A stretch of DNA of 64,000 nt from NCBI GenBank assembly GCA_944989445.1, contig CALYLW010000121.1:411729-475728 (forward strand), in the 5' to 3' direction. The notes beneath the pieces are model-generated. The model searched no databases, had not been told where the DNA came from, and saw only the letters and a program-made list of their open reading frames with translations. The position numbers and the translations under genes are program-made. Origin of the DNA: Ampullaceana balthica (taxonomy: Eukaryota > Mollusca > Gastropoda > Lymnaeidae). Below are positions 12,324 through 23,628 of the stretch, piece after piece. Numbering within the stretch: position 1 is the stretch's first letter; the number at the start of each line of letters is the position of its first letter.

Positions 12324-13749
12324 CACATTAATTAAAATATCCACGCTAGGGAAAGCTGGCTAGGATCACACCAATTTAATAAACCAATCTTCTCTTTCTC
12401 CAAGCAATACCTTCCTTCTTCTCACAGGCAAGCAAATTAATAAACACTAGCCATATTTCTAAAATGAGCGTTCAAGAAGACATTATAAACAAACTGAAGC
12501 ACCTTTGATACGAGCGAGGCCTTGCTGAAATTTTATGTGAAGACGTCGCTTGGTTCTCAACTCAGGTTGAAATAGGAGCCACTGAATTAAAATTATAAAC
12601 AATCATCTGTGTTTAGGCGTCTGATTTTGTGTGTATGCGTGTTCGTGTTTTTGTTTTGTTTTTGTTTTTTGTTTTCTGTCACGTTATGCTTTGTAGCCCA
12701 ACAAGAAGAAATTCAAAATCAATGTGTTTTGCAAGGTGCTTTCCTTGAATGTGTGTCTTACCAAGCAGTTTACTTTAGTTCACGAATTGTTTAACTGTTA
12801 TCATTAGGCGGGATTTAAATTCCAACATTTGTTTTTCACCTTGTCGTTACAATGATTTAATAAAATAAGGAACACTTTTATTTTTTTCAAGTTATTTGTA
12901 TAATTCAATAAAGAAAACAAACAAGTGAATATTTCCCCATTTGAAAATGGATCTTTGCGTTTACAGATATGTGATTGCCCAAGCAATATGTCAAGTACGA
13001 TACCTCTAAAACACAATTTCAGGGCTATTCAAAAATGGTTGACAAACACTGTTAATAAATTTGATTGTTAAATTATGGAAATTATACTTGATTTTTAAAA
13101 AAAAACAATTACTTATTTCTCATAAACAAGCATGCAAAAATTAATTTGTTAAAAAATCATTTAAATATAATGCAATGTAGTTGTGTGCAGAGGCGTTATC
13201 AGAGTAAGGGCTAAAAAAAGAGAGGGGGTATATAGCCCAATTTCAAGAGAATATCTCGAAAATTTGACAAAAAGTGTCACCACTGCCAAAAAATCTTTAA
13301 TTTGCAGTTCAGGGTGGACCCTTTAATACGCTGCTCGGTGGAGGTTAACAAATTTAGAATCACTGATCTTTGAACGAAACCAGCAGCACGGGAATACAAT
13401 TTTTAGGGCAATGACTACGGCGATTTATTGATTAACCACTTGCTTTAAGTCGGACGGGGAACTACAAGAGAGCACATTTTACTGGACACTCCGATGAGGT
13501 TTGCCTACTTTATTCCCGGTATGGAATAACGTCTTTCTATCAAACTGCCACATTGCCACTGTTCATACGCTGATAGTTTAAATATTTATAGACATGAAAA
13601 GTTTGCGAGAGGTTTTCTTGATTTTCAAAGCGGAAAGTGGACTAGGCTATGGGTTTACCTGTGCTTTAAGGCTTTAAGCATTATACACAGATCCCGTCGA
13701 TTGTTGCCAACTACGGGGATAAAAGATGTGAAGCGATTGCAAAAACTAC

Positions 13750-13787
13750 AAACACACACACACACACGTACACACAAGCGCGGACAA

Positions 13788-13821
<34 letters not shown>

Positions 13822-13895
13822 GCAGATCATATGATTATAATATGGGGAGGGAGAGACGGAGAGTGATGGAGAGAGAGCGAGAGAGAGAGAGAAAT
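13750..13895 (+). repeat. CA and GA microsatellites
   Basis: (CA)n at about 13752-13815 is followed by (GA)n at about 13868-13893. The 87-residue open frame across them (Thr-His runs, then Arg-Glu runs) is a by-product of low complexity. Confidence 0.85.
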
Positions 13896-14879
13896 AAAAT
13901 TATACAGGTTGCCTCCTTTTGTTGCTGTCTAGTTCGAGGTAAGCTTTGTTGTAGGGTAATTTAACAGTTCTCTTAAAACTCCACTATGGATGCACACTCG
14001 AAATAGATAAGATAAGATAGTATTCGTGCACACAGTTTGTCAAAAACCGAGCTGAGAACGTAAAGATATTCAAAAAGAAGTAACTCGGCTGGCAGTACAA
14101 ACCAACAAGACGCAATCGCCAGAGAAGGAAAAACTATAATATACCATATCAGGGCCGGACTAACACTCTGTCTTTCCGTACAAATGCACGGAGTAAAAAA
14201 AAATCCAGAGTAGCAAAATTCATTTAAGGAAATGCGGAGGAGCGATCCGAAAAATTAATATAAAAAACAAGTCTCAAAAATGGGGCCAAAAATACTTTTT
14301 GAAATAGTATAGCGTATAAAATTGTCCCTTTATAAAATAAAGATTCGTAACTATTATATTATAACTCAAAAATTATATTTTATCCCGGGACGCAGTTAGT
14401 TTTATGACGAGAGGTTATATCGCTATTTTTACGAAGCAAATGATGTAAGTATGATATTTTGCGCCCAGAGAAAAATAATTATGAATTTTTTTTATAAAAT
14501 TGTTTCCCTGACCCTTCCCGTTGAATTAAATTTTTCTATGATATAACGTTGTAAGCCTCATTTTTGCGCCCCTGTACCTTGGGGCATGGGGACATGTTTA
14601 CCTCACTGCCCAAAATTGTTACGACTTTAACCGGTGCACAGTAAAAAAGGGTTTAACTTTGATTTCCCTACTGATACGAGCTGTGACGTAGGTTCACATC
14701 AAACAATTATATAAGACATCTTAGCAAATTAGAGAAAATTACCAGAAATGGTTGGTGTATTCTGTAGCTAAAGATTCTGTTTTTTTGCCTCTACTGCAAA
14801 ATTTTTGCAATGGCTAAATCTTTGTTAGCAAACGATGGTTATGGACATTGGCAGTATATGGTACAAATCTTTTTAAAAA

Positions 14880-15065
14880 ACATGAAACTACAAAAAACAT
14901 GAAACTACAAAAAACATGAAACTACAAAAAACATGAAACTACAAAAAACATGAAACTACAAAAAACATGAAACTACAAAAAACATGAAACTACAAAAAAC
15001 ACGAAACTAAAAAAAAACATGAAACTACAAAAAACATGAAACTACAAAAAACATGAAACTACAAG
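14880..15065 (+). repeat. 17-bp minisatellite (catgaaactacaaaaaa), about 11 copies
   Basis: The unit catgaaactacaaaaaa is nearly perfect; one copy has cacgaaactaaaa. It lies inside the 14150-18678 hAT. Confidence 0.92.
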
Positions 15066-15399
15066 AAGCATTTTAAAACCAAAAGTCATGTCTTGAATTG
15101 AGAGTTTGTTTTAAACTTCACAAACAATGGATGATACCTCTCAAAGATTTTGACACCCCTCAGTGGACGCTGTTTTTCAAAGGGTATTTTCGAACGTCAA
15201 ACGTGTGCGATTGCTGCTATGCATTTAGGGATAGCAAATAAAATTTAAATGAACATGATAAAAGGCGTCACTAGGATTGGTGTCACCCAGTGCGGCAGCT
15301 AATGGTGTCACCCCCTCACGACTTGCCACATAGACCCCCTACGAGTCTGTCAGTGCCAAATAACGAGAATATACATAATTTTACGTTTTGTTGTCACCC

Positions 15400-15535
15400 C
15401 TTGTGATTGTGTCACCCGGCGTGGTCCGCACCCCTTGTGATTGTGTCACCCGGTGTGGTCCACATCCCTTGTGATTGTTGCACAAGGTGTGATCCACAAC
15501 CCTTGTGATTGTGTCACCCGGTGTGGTCTGCCTCC
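15400..15535 (+). repeat. about 34-bp repeat with gtgtcacccggtgtggtcc core, 4 copies
   Basis: Four diverged copies of a unit containing ttgtgattgtgtcacccgg. The upstream text at 15264-15310 (ggcgtcactaggattggtgt, then cacccagtgcgg) resembles an end of a common hAT family and may be the seed of the array. Confidence 0.7.
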
Positions 15536-15552
15536 CCCTAATGATCCCATCA

Positions 15553-15655
15553 GAACATGATCAAGGAACATTTTTAAAGCTTGTCCAAATTTTAGCTGAA
15601 TTTGATGCTGTCTTGGAGGAAGTTGTAAGAAGTGCTTTAAATAAACAACATAATT
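15553..15655 (+). pseudogene. hAT transposase fragment (DUF4371-like)
   Basis: The plus strand reads FLKLVQILAEFDAVLEEVV, then RSALNKQ. This matches the motif before the YLSP block in ZMYM1-like transposases and is equivalent to VIKLVAQYDPLLEKHL in the 537-4352 element. It is cut off by the M2 copy at 15655. Confidence 0.6.
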
Positions 15656-16162
15656 TTTTTAAACCGTAAAAAACCAAGTTTTTGACTTTAAATCCTTTAT
15701 GTACGAGACATAACTAAAAGAATGTTCATTATAATACGCAACGCAAGACCATCCAAAAATACAAAATTGCAGTTGTGTTGTAAAACAAGTTTAACATAAT
15801 GCGCACCGATCAGGAATAAGTTTATAAAAAGTTTTGTCCATAAAATACGCACCTTATTGTTGCGCGACAGAAAGGTTGTTCAATATAATACGCACCGCGA
15901 CACTCAAAAAATAACATGATACATAGAGATAAATAAAATAATCTAAAAATTCAATAATTTAATTACGGTACATGCCATCGATCTGAAATTTTATTACATC
16001 GTTTTTATCATCGGTACGAAACTGCCTGCAAATTTTCAGCTCGCTAGCTTACGAGAAAGTGGGTTAAAAATCGATCCAAAGTTTTGGCGACAAGCAAGCA
16101 AGCAAGCAAACAATCAACCAAACAAACAGAAACCACGAGTTAATATAAAGGATTTAATAAAA
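15655..16162 (-). mobile_element. M2 element, full-length, about 0.5 kb
   Basis: On the minus strand it runs from AAATCCTTTATATTAACTCG (5' inverted repeat, near 16155) to GTACATAAAGGATTTAAAGT (3' inverted repeat, near 15695), then a hairpin of the type AAAAACTTGGTTTTTTACGG. It has no coding capacity. It carries the intact sequence 'gatcaggaataagtttat' that is split by a Helitron in the copy at 50018. Confidence 0.75.
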
Positions 16163-16803
16163 ATACAAACTTGATTGAATAAGACCATTTAAAATGACGT
16201 CATTAAACTAATAGCAAATAATATAAAAAGTCACATATTACATGAAGTGAAACAAATCAAAATATAATGCAATTATTTAGTTTTCAAACTGACTTAAATA
16301 AAACAGAACAAATGACATTCATAACAAGGTATGTGTCAATTGAACAAGAAGACATCAGCATTCATGAACATTTTCGGGACTTTCTTTCGAATGAAAGTTT
16401 GCCTTTGGAAAACATGATAGGCCAATGATATGATAATCGGGTGAACATAAATAGAGAGCATTAGGGGGTGGTAGCCAATCACTTAACCTGGTAATAAACG
16501 ATATGGTAAAATCATCATTAGAAGGAGCCAACTTCTTTGATATTGTCTAAACATGGTACTTATTTTTTCTTCATCGACTTTCAGAGGGCCAATGCTTTCA
16601 AAGAACGTTAAAGAACTAACATTAAAACTTCACAGTGACACCATGTGGGAAAATCGTTGAGGTATAAAATGTGTCTATTATATGAACCATTGCTTACCAT
16701 TTATTACGAGAACATATATATAAACATCAGCACTTGGACTTCTTACGTAACTACAGCTATTCAAATTTCGTATTTTTCTGTCATGATATGGTATGAGATA
16801 TTA

Positions 16804-17108
16804 ACTCATGTCAATCTCGTTAATAAACTCATGTCAATCTCGTTAATAAACTCATGTCAATCTCGTTAATAAACTCATGTCAATCTCGTTAATAAACTCA
16901 TGTCAATCTCGTTAATAAACTCATGTCAATCTCGTTAATAAACTCATGTCAATCTCGTTAATAAACTCATGTCAATCTCGTTAATAAACTCATGTCAATC
17001 TCGTTAATAAACTCATGTCAATCTCGTTAATAAACTCATGTCAATCTCGTTAATAAACTCAGGTCAATCTCGTTAATAAACTCATGTCAATCTCATTAAT
17101 AAACTCAT
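16804..17108 (+). repeat. 23-bp minisatellite, about 13 copies
   Basis: The unit begins actcatgtcaatctcgttaa and ends taa; 23 bp by spacing. It is nearly homogeneous, with one aggtcaatc and one ctcattaat variant near the right end. Confidence 0.93.
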
Positions 17109-17316
17109 GCAGGGAAAATATTATATTTCATAAGCAATGAAATTTTTGAGAAGTTTCAATTTTTATTATTTTTAATCTGAGATCAGACAATCACGTTAAT
17201 GCCTTCATTGTTGATGCTGGCAAATGGCATCCGATATAAATTATGCAGATTTTTTTTTAATGAACTCAATACAAGGACATCGAGTTCGTCGGATACAAAT
17301 TCAATTTGATGAAAAT

Positions 17317-17910
17317 CAGGTCGAGCCCACTATGGATGCAGGTCGAGTCCACTATGGATGCAGGTCAAGCCCACTATGGATGCAGGTCGAGTCCACAATG
17401 GATGCAGGTCGAGTCCACAATGGATGCAGGTCGAGTCCACTATGGATGCAGGTCGAGTCCACTATTGATGCAGGTCGAGCCCACTATGGATGCAGGTCGA
17501 GTCCACAATGGATGCAGGTCGAGTCCACAATGGATGCAGGTCGAGTCCACTATGGATGCAGGTCGAGCCCACAATGGATGCAGGTCGAGCCTACTATGGA
17601 TGCAGGTCGAGCCAACAATGGATGCAGGTCGAGTCCACTATGGATGCACGTCGAGTCCACTATGGATGCAGGTCGAGTCCACTATGGATGCAGGTCGAGT
17701 CCACTATGGACGCAGGTCGAGTCCACTATGGATGCAGGTCGAGTCCACAATGGGTGCAGGTCGAGCCCACTATGGATGCAGGTCGAGCCCACTATGGATG
17801 AAGGTCGAGCCCACTATGGATGCAGGTCGAGCCCACTATGGATGCAGGTCGAGCCCACTATGGATGCAGGTCGAGCCCACTATGGATGCAGGTCAAGCCC
17901 ACAATGGATG
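17317..17910 (+). repeat. 22-bp minisatellite, 27 copies
   Basis: The unit is caggtcgagyccactatgg plus atg; the array is exactly 594 bp. Variants (cgagtcc/cgagccc, ctatgg/caatgg) are mixed through it. The period is not a multiple of three and lacks plus-strand stops, giving long false ORFs in all three frames. Confidence 0.95.
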
Positions 17911-18164
17911 CACAGGAAAGATACTAAATTGAACTCTTTTACCATCTTTTTTACACTGCAACCAAGTCTTTCGATCAGAGATTTTCTCAGCCTCATCATC
18001 ACAACAGTTACTTTTGTTTTTAATATCATAAGTATTAACTAAAATATGTTAGTTCTTTTTTGTTTTAGGAAAAATTGAAAATATTTGGAAAGGCTTTTAA
18101 CAGATATCAGTGGATATCCAATTTGTAATGAAATGTTAGCGGTGTATTATCTACTGAAAAAATA

Positions 18165-18428
18165 TTGGAAGTTTTGAAATTCATAAAAAAAATTAAATAT
18201 GCTCCAAACTTGAGCGCTGCGCTAGGAATTTTATTAAATTCCGATCCGTGGAAAGTAGTTTTCCAAACTAAAAGTAATCAAGAACTATTTTGGAAACAAC
18301 ATCTCAAACTAGATTGTCAAACCTCGCTATATACAGTTGAGTATAAACTCAATAATAGCTTGAATATTTCTAAATTATTTAGAGAAGTCTCTAAACTAAA
18401 AGTTCCTTTAAAAAATGTCCAAGTATAA
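18165..18428 (+). pseudogene. open frame, possible C-terminal remnant of hAT transposase
   Basis: An 87-codon frame contains FIKKIKYAPNLSAALGILLN, which loosely resembles the 'PNLS-x-ALRILLT' start of the hAT dimerisation block. The following ERSFSKLK motif is absent. Its position just inside the right end of the 14150-18678 element supports the reading, but the sequence is too diverged to be sure. Confidence 0.35.
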
Positions 18429-19714
18429 ACTCACGTTAACTGTTGTTTTTTATTTTAATTTTTTTAAAAATTAATGAAGCATTTTTAGTAAAAATCTTAT
18501 TGATGTACAAGTATTTGTGTGTTAAAGTTTAAGTTAAAATGATATATTTTTTTGGATGTTAGCTAAAAAAATATATAAAAATCCATATACCATTTTTTAG
18601 AATACTTAAATTGTAATTTCATAGGGGTGTAATTTTTCACTTTTGCACGGAGTGGTTTAAAGGCTAAGTCAGGCCCTGTACTAAATAGTTATATAGTGGG
18701 TATCGTTAGTATCTTACTTCTATTTCATGCATAAAAATATGAACTATCTATCTCTGTCCTAAAAACTCCTGGTTGGTGGAGATTTTGGGCTGCTCTACTT
18801 GAATAGGTTAGTCGTGATTGGAAGTCCATTTGAGGAGAATTGCATAAAAAAAATTAAAGCGATATTTTTAATGTGTAACGCCGCGTTCTGTTGGATATAT
18901 AGCTACCGAGTTGATAAGGAAGGTTATTCCCCGGGGAGGAGCTTGTTTAAGGCCATATTTTATTCTCATCTAAATTATTTACTTTAAAAGTCTAACAATT
19001 TCTGATTAAATCATATCCCGTTTTATTTGGCTTAAAGGTTCTTTAAAATAAAAAATAACAGATACGAGCATGCACTTACTGATTCGTCTCAAAATTGCAT
19101 GACAATGTATATATGTGAGTTGAGTTATTAGGTTATTTTATTCTAATCAATATTTAATCAAGTCGTACTCTCAATCTTAGCTGTTCTATTTTTACGGCTC
19201 AAAGACTTCGGCCGCTACTTCCAGCTCGACGAGTAAGGCTGCCATGTAGTAATAACATCATTCTGTCATACTATGGACATCTTGTTAACGACAATGTTAA
19301 ACTTAGAACTTCTTCAAAGAAACATTCAACAGCCGCTTTATTAGTTGAAAACATAATACGTATGTTTTTAAAGTACACGCGTCCTTAATTAATTAGTGCA
19401 GAATGTTATAATAAGAGCTTATTTAAAGAAAAAGCATTTGAGACATGCATAAATCCCTATGGCCACATAATGAAATGAAGAGCACAAAATTGTTTCGATA
19501 AAAAATTCCCCAAAACATGTACTATTAATAAGAAAAATGTATTTGGTAAATATTCCCCTCCCAAATATTACCCCGCCCCCCCCCCAAAAAAACACCATGC
19601 CATTTCACTAAATATTTAGCCTTTCGGTTTCATTAGAGACCAGGAAGTGGGTCGAAATATAGATCCAATATAGATCATATAGATGTAAATAATAGCAGAC
19701 GACTGCATATAGTT

Positions 19715-20368
19715 ATATAGAGATCAACTAAAAATGCATTAATTTAATTATGGTAAATTCGATCGATCTGAAATGTTGATACAATGCATTGTTATGTGAA
19801 GAAGTCTGTGTGCAAAATTTCAGCTCGATAGCATCACACGAAGTGGGTTGTTTTTTACTTTTGTTTTTCCGCCCGACCGACCAAGAGAGAGAAAGAGAGA
19901 GACAAGACGGTGAAGTTAATATAAGGGATTTAATTAAACAAGCCCGTATAAACAAAGTTTTTGACTATAAATCCCTTATATATGAGACAGAACTTAAAGT
20001 ATTGATATGTTCAATATAATACGCAACGCGTGACAAACATTTACAGACTGAAATCGACTTATCTCCCCTTGCTGTAAAAAACCGTGGTCATCGATGGCTG
20101 GACTGAACTCCAGCCCCTGGAGGTGAACAAAGCAGACGGCTACATTGAATTATATAGAGATAAACTAAATATGCATTAATTTAATTACGTAACATTTTGT
20201 AATTTTGATACAATGCATTGTTAGGTGACACGAATCTATGTGTAAAATTTTCAGCTCGATAGCATTATTGGCATTGGGTCATTTTTTACTTTTGTTTTTC
20301 CGCCCGACCACGAACCCAAGAGATCACGACAGAGAGACAAGACGGTGAAGTTAATATAAGGGATTTAA
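19715..20368 (-). mobile_element. two M1 elements, head to tail
   Basis: Both are on the minus strand. One full copy spans 20368-19939: 5' TAAATCCCTTATATTAACTT near 20368, 3' CATATATAAGGGATTTATAG near 19985, then the hairpin tcaaaaactttg. Directly after its 3' end a second copy starts (TAAATCCCTTATATTAAC near 19935-19918) and is truncated at about 19715. Shared internal blocks include 'ttcagctcgatagcat' and 'cgcccgacc'. No ORFs of note. Confidence 0.7.
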
Positions 20369-22390
20369 AAATCATATACGCTTTAATTTAGGTGGATTTA
20401 TTTCAACATTTATATTTCAATGGAATAGCTGTGAGCGATTAAAATTGCTCGCCGAACCACATAAATATGACACAGTGGTTTCTTATATTCCAAATGGACA
20501 GAAATCATTTACCCATATTTACTTACGCTCGAAAACAATAGCCATAAGGTGAAGTACTTTAACTGTTTCATATTCAAATTTAACTCGAGTGGAACGAAAA
20601 ACCTGATGGTACTAGTTTAACCCGTTAAAATAAGTTTTCAGTATCACCACATTTGAATTAAAAAAATTTCCTAAAGTACCTAAAATCCTCGTTAGAATAA
20701 AAACTATAATAGTAATCATTTGAATAAACAACGATAAAACTCCCCTTGTGTATTGCGACATCCTTGTTCAAAAACACAACTGCGGAATTTATTGAAACTT
20801 TCTAATATCTTCTAAAATGTCATATTATATAAACAAACCCACAGCTTCATTAAATTTGAACCAAATGTTCAATTCAAGAGTGATAAGCAGAAGATTCAAA
20901 CTTAATAACGCACCGCCAGTTATCACCATTCGTGGAAGTTTAAAGAATTAATATAAAAACATCAGATAGAGAGGAAAACTTGATTTCTGCCATCTTCCGG
21001 TTGACCGAGTTTATGTGTCTTAGCTGTCTTAGCTCACAGGTTGTTCAAGCGTGTGTCGTGGGGGGGGGGAGGGAGGAGTGGACCGTGTGTCAAGGGATGA
21101 GGTGGGTGTGGGTAGGTTGGGGTGGGGGTCAGTAGGCCGGAAGCTGAGAGTGCAGAGGAATCGATACGAATCTGGTGGCCTTGTTCGATTCAAAGACACA
21201 CGTACGGCTAACAGTGGTCGAGGGTTTTCTTAGCAATTTGTTGACATTGATTGTTGCAGGAAGGAAACTGGGAATTAGGAACTCAAGACTTTTAAACACT
21301 TGATTCAGTCTTTAGGGAAGCTTGCTTATGATACGTTAAACATCATGGCTCTGTAGTCGGTGATAGCACGAGTAGAGGGTTGACCAGGAGAGGGAAATTT
21401 TACATTATTGACAAATACCATTTCCGCCTAAACACAATTCATGCAAAACATCACTCCTTCCAACTAACAATTTTATTAATATTTAAATCTCTTATAAAAA
21501 TGCAGGACTAAACACAAACCATAGATAAGCGTAGGACGCAATAATCTTCTGTATAGTAGGAGCGTCTGTAACAAATAAGACAAGATAATATAAGATAAGA
21601 TAAGATAAGATAAGATAAGATAAGATACCACTTCTATCAAATTCCAGTCTTGACAAAAACAACTCTTGCGAAAAACCACCCTACCAAATTCCACTCCTGT
21701 CACATAACATTCCAGTCAAATACCCCTCCTGTTAAATACTGCTTCTGTCAATTAATATCCATGCAACTACCACGCTTAACGACTATCATTTCTTTTAATT
21801 AATTTTAAACTTCACTGAAGTTATTAAAACAGCTTCAGTTGTTCCTGGTAGGCAGGTCTCTCTGTCTATAAGAGGAACGTCCAAATGTTTGTTTATCGAA
21901 ATATTCTATCATTTCATTCATAATCGAATAAAACATTTTTAAGCAATTCATTACATTCCTATCATGAATTGTACAAATCTCTACATAGACCAGCATTACG
22001 CCAACCCAAGACAAGTTTGGCTTACTCAGTTTAATTAACTAGAAATAAAAATTTACAAATATATTTGTATTGATAACATTGCTAATGGTAAAAAACAAAA
22101 TGTTTCAAACTTGTAGCGTTCAATATACTTTCCGGATGCAGAGTGCTTGGTATAACAAAATTCGGTCGTTTTAAATTTAAATTAGACAACAGTTATGTTG
22201 CGTTCTTGCTTTCTTCTGGTTTATTAGAGATAAATAATGTATCAATTCAACATTGAGATGTGAGATGAAACTTGAATCTATCTGAACCATTATTAAAGGA
22301 TTTTTGCCCTAAGCGACAAATGATGAGAATTTTTATGCTTATTCTTCCCCAATGATTATTTTTAAATCCCTTATATTAACTTCGAAAACT

Positions 22391-22433
<43 letters not shown>

Positions 22434-22620
22434 TGGTCTCTGTCGTTCGCGGTCGGGCGGAAAACAAAAGTAAAACAATGACACATTTTCCGTAATGCTA
22501 TGGAGCTGAAATTTTGCACATAGACTTGTGTCATCTAACAATGCATTGTTTCAAAATTTCAGATCGATCGAATGTACCGTAATTAAATTAATGCATTTTT
22601 AGTTTATCCTAATATAACGT
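20288..22620. repeat. 2.3 kb duplicated unit, copy 1
   Basis: From 'acttttgtttttccgcccga' at 20288 the sequence parallels 23628 onward with few differences: point changes, small indels, and a shorter CT tract in the second copy. The unit ends at about 22620. It includes a G-rich block (21058-21125), a SINE 3' end with GATAA tail (21525-21629) and a CT microsatellite (22397-22430). Its ends are inverted copies of the M1 5' region. No coding gene is seen. Confidence 0.9.
21525..21629 (+). repeat. SINE 3' end with GATAA tail
   Basis: 'gacgcaataatcttctgtat' then 'agtaggagcgtctgta' matches the 3' part of the complete SINE at 55298-55563. It is followed by gataagataagataag. The tRNA-like head is absent. 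Confidence 0.75.
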
Positions 22621-22905
22621 ATGTAATTCAAACTCACTGTTTTTTTTCAGGGGATTATTCAGTCAAGTGTCGACGCGACCCATCGAAGTACCGGCGTGCT
22701 TTTGTTTACATTTTACGTGTCACGCTGAGCTCGTACAAGCGTTCGGTGACCAGACTTTTCCCCTCTCAGGGTTATGAAGCAAAGTTGAGTTAAGACCGAT
22801 TCAGTCTGTAAATGTTTATCACGTTTGAAAATAATCAATACTGTTAGTTATGTCTCATATATAAGGGATTTATAGTCAAAAACTTTGTTTTTACGGGTTT
22901 GTTTT
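22361..22905 (+). mobile_element. M1 element, full-length
   Basis: 5' TAAATCCCTTATATTAACTT near 22362; 3' TCATATATAAGGGATTTATA near 22855-22874; then tcaaaaactttgtttttacg. A (CT)n tract interrupts the 5' part. It forms the right border of the 2.3 kb duplicated unit. Confidence 0.75.
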
Positions 22906-23170
22906 ATTACCACGTTTTTACCACGTTTTTATTAACTCGCTTTCGTTGGTGTGGCATTGTTTGTTGGTTTGTCCAAGATTTTTTCAAATCTGCCAACGTA
23001 AAATTGAACGACTTCTGATGGTCCTAGAGATCTGAAAATTTTACCACAGATAGATCTTGGATGACAATGCATTGTATTAAAGTTTCAGATCAATCAAATG
23101 TAACGTTATTAAATTATTGAACTTTTAAGTTTATCTATAGTCTATATATAAGCATCTGTACCGTCGGCTT
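22906..23170 (+). mobile_element. M3 repeat (M1-related), copy 1
   Basis: It begins attaccacgtttttattaac and shares with M1 the block 'atttcagatc..atcaaatgtaacgttattaaatta'. A second copy is at 62825-63050. It adjoins a foldback element in both places. Confidence 0.6.
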
Positions 23171-23224
23171 TTGTTGACATACGTGATTTCCCCCCGTGAC
23201 CACATCACAATGTTTTTAAAACGT

Positions 23225-23628
23225 TGGGCGGGCGCTTGTGAGGTGTTTGGTAAAATAATTAGAGGTAAAAAAAATATTGTTAAAAACCAAGTTATTATTA
23301 GTGGACTAAAAAGAATAAAATAAATAAAGGTAAAAAAAATGATTTTTAAAAACCACGTTTTTACAAGTGGACTAAAAAGTAGAAAATAATTTAAAACTTG
23401 TAAGTTGAAGTATATTGATTTAATAAGACTAAAAACGTGGGGCGGGTGTTTGATATAAAAATTAAAGATTTCTAATTTAGAAGGCAAAAGAGAGATCTAT
23501 AAGTGAGAGAATGAGTGAACCGCATATGTTACACCACATAAGCGCCCGCCCCACGTTTTTAGTCATATTAAAAAGCCACTTGTAAAAACGTGGTTTTTAA
23601 AAATCATTTTTTTACCTTTATTTATTTA
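23225..23628. mobile_element. foldback (inverted-repeat) element, copy 1
   Basis: The left arm (about 23325-23450) carries taaaaaccacgtttttacaa and ctaaaaacgtggggcgggtg. The right arm (about 23540-23628) carries the complements, gcgcccgccccacgtttttag and ttgtaaaaacgtggttttta. The centre is about 90 bp. The right arm lacks an internal piece present in the left one. A related fragment precedes it (23215-23310). There is no transposase. Confidence 0.75.

Larger units (their letters stand above)
14150..18678 (+). mobile_element. large degraded hAT transposon filled with later repeats
   Basis: The left end CAGGGCCGGACTAAC (14150) pairs with a right end whose reverse complement is CAGGGCCTGACTTAGCC (ending 18678). 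Flanks are TACCATAT (14142-14149) and TACTAAAT (18679-18686), six of eight matching. Transposase-like scraps on the plus strand occur near 15553-15655 (LAEFDAVLEEVVRSALNKQ) and 18165-18428. In between sit a 17-bp array, a 34-bp array, an M2 copy, a 23-bp array and a 22-bp array. The pairing of the two ends is less certain than for the smaller hATs because of the distance. Confidence 0.65.

Noticed and set aside
17224..18042. Long Cys/Gly/Arg-rich ORF (272 codons) and two companions
   Set aside because: Product of the 22-bp array, which is open in all plus frames. No start context or non-repeat domain.
22397..22430. CT tract as a splicing polypyrimidine tract
   Set aside because: It is a microsatellite inside an M1 copy and is shorter in the second copy. 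No exon follows.
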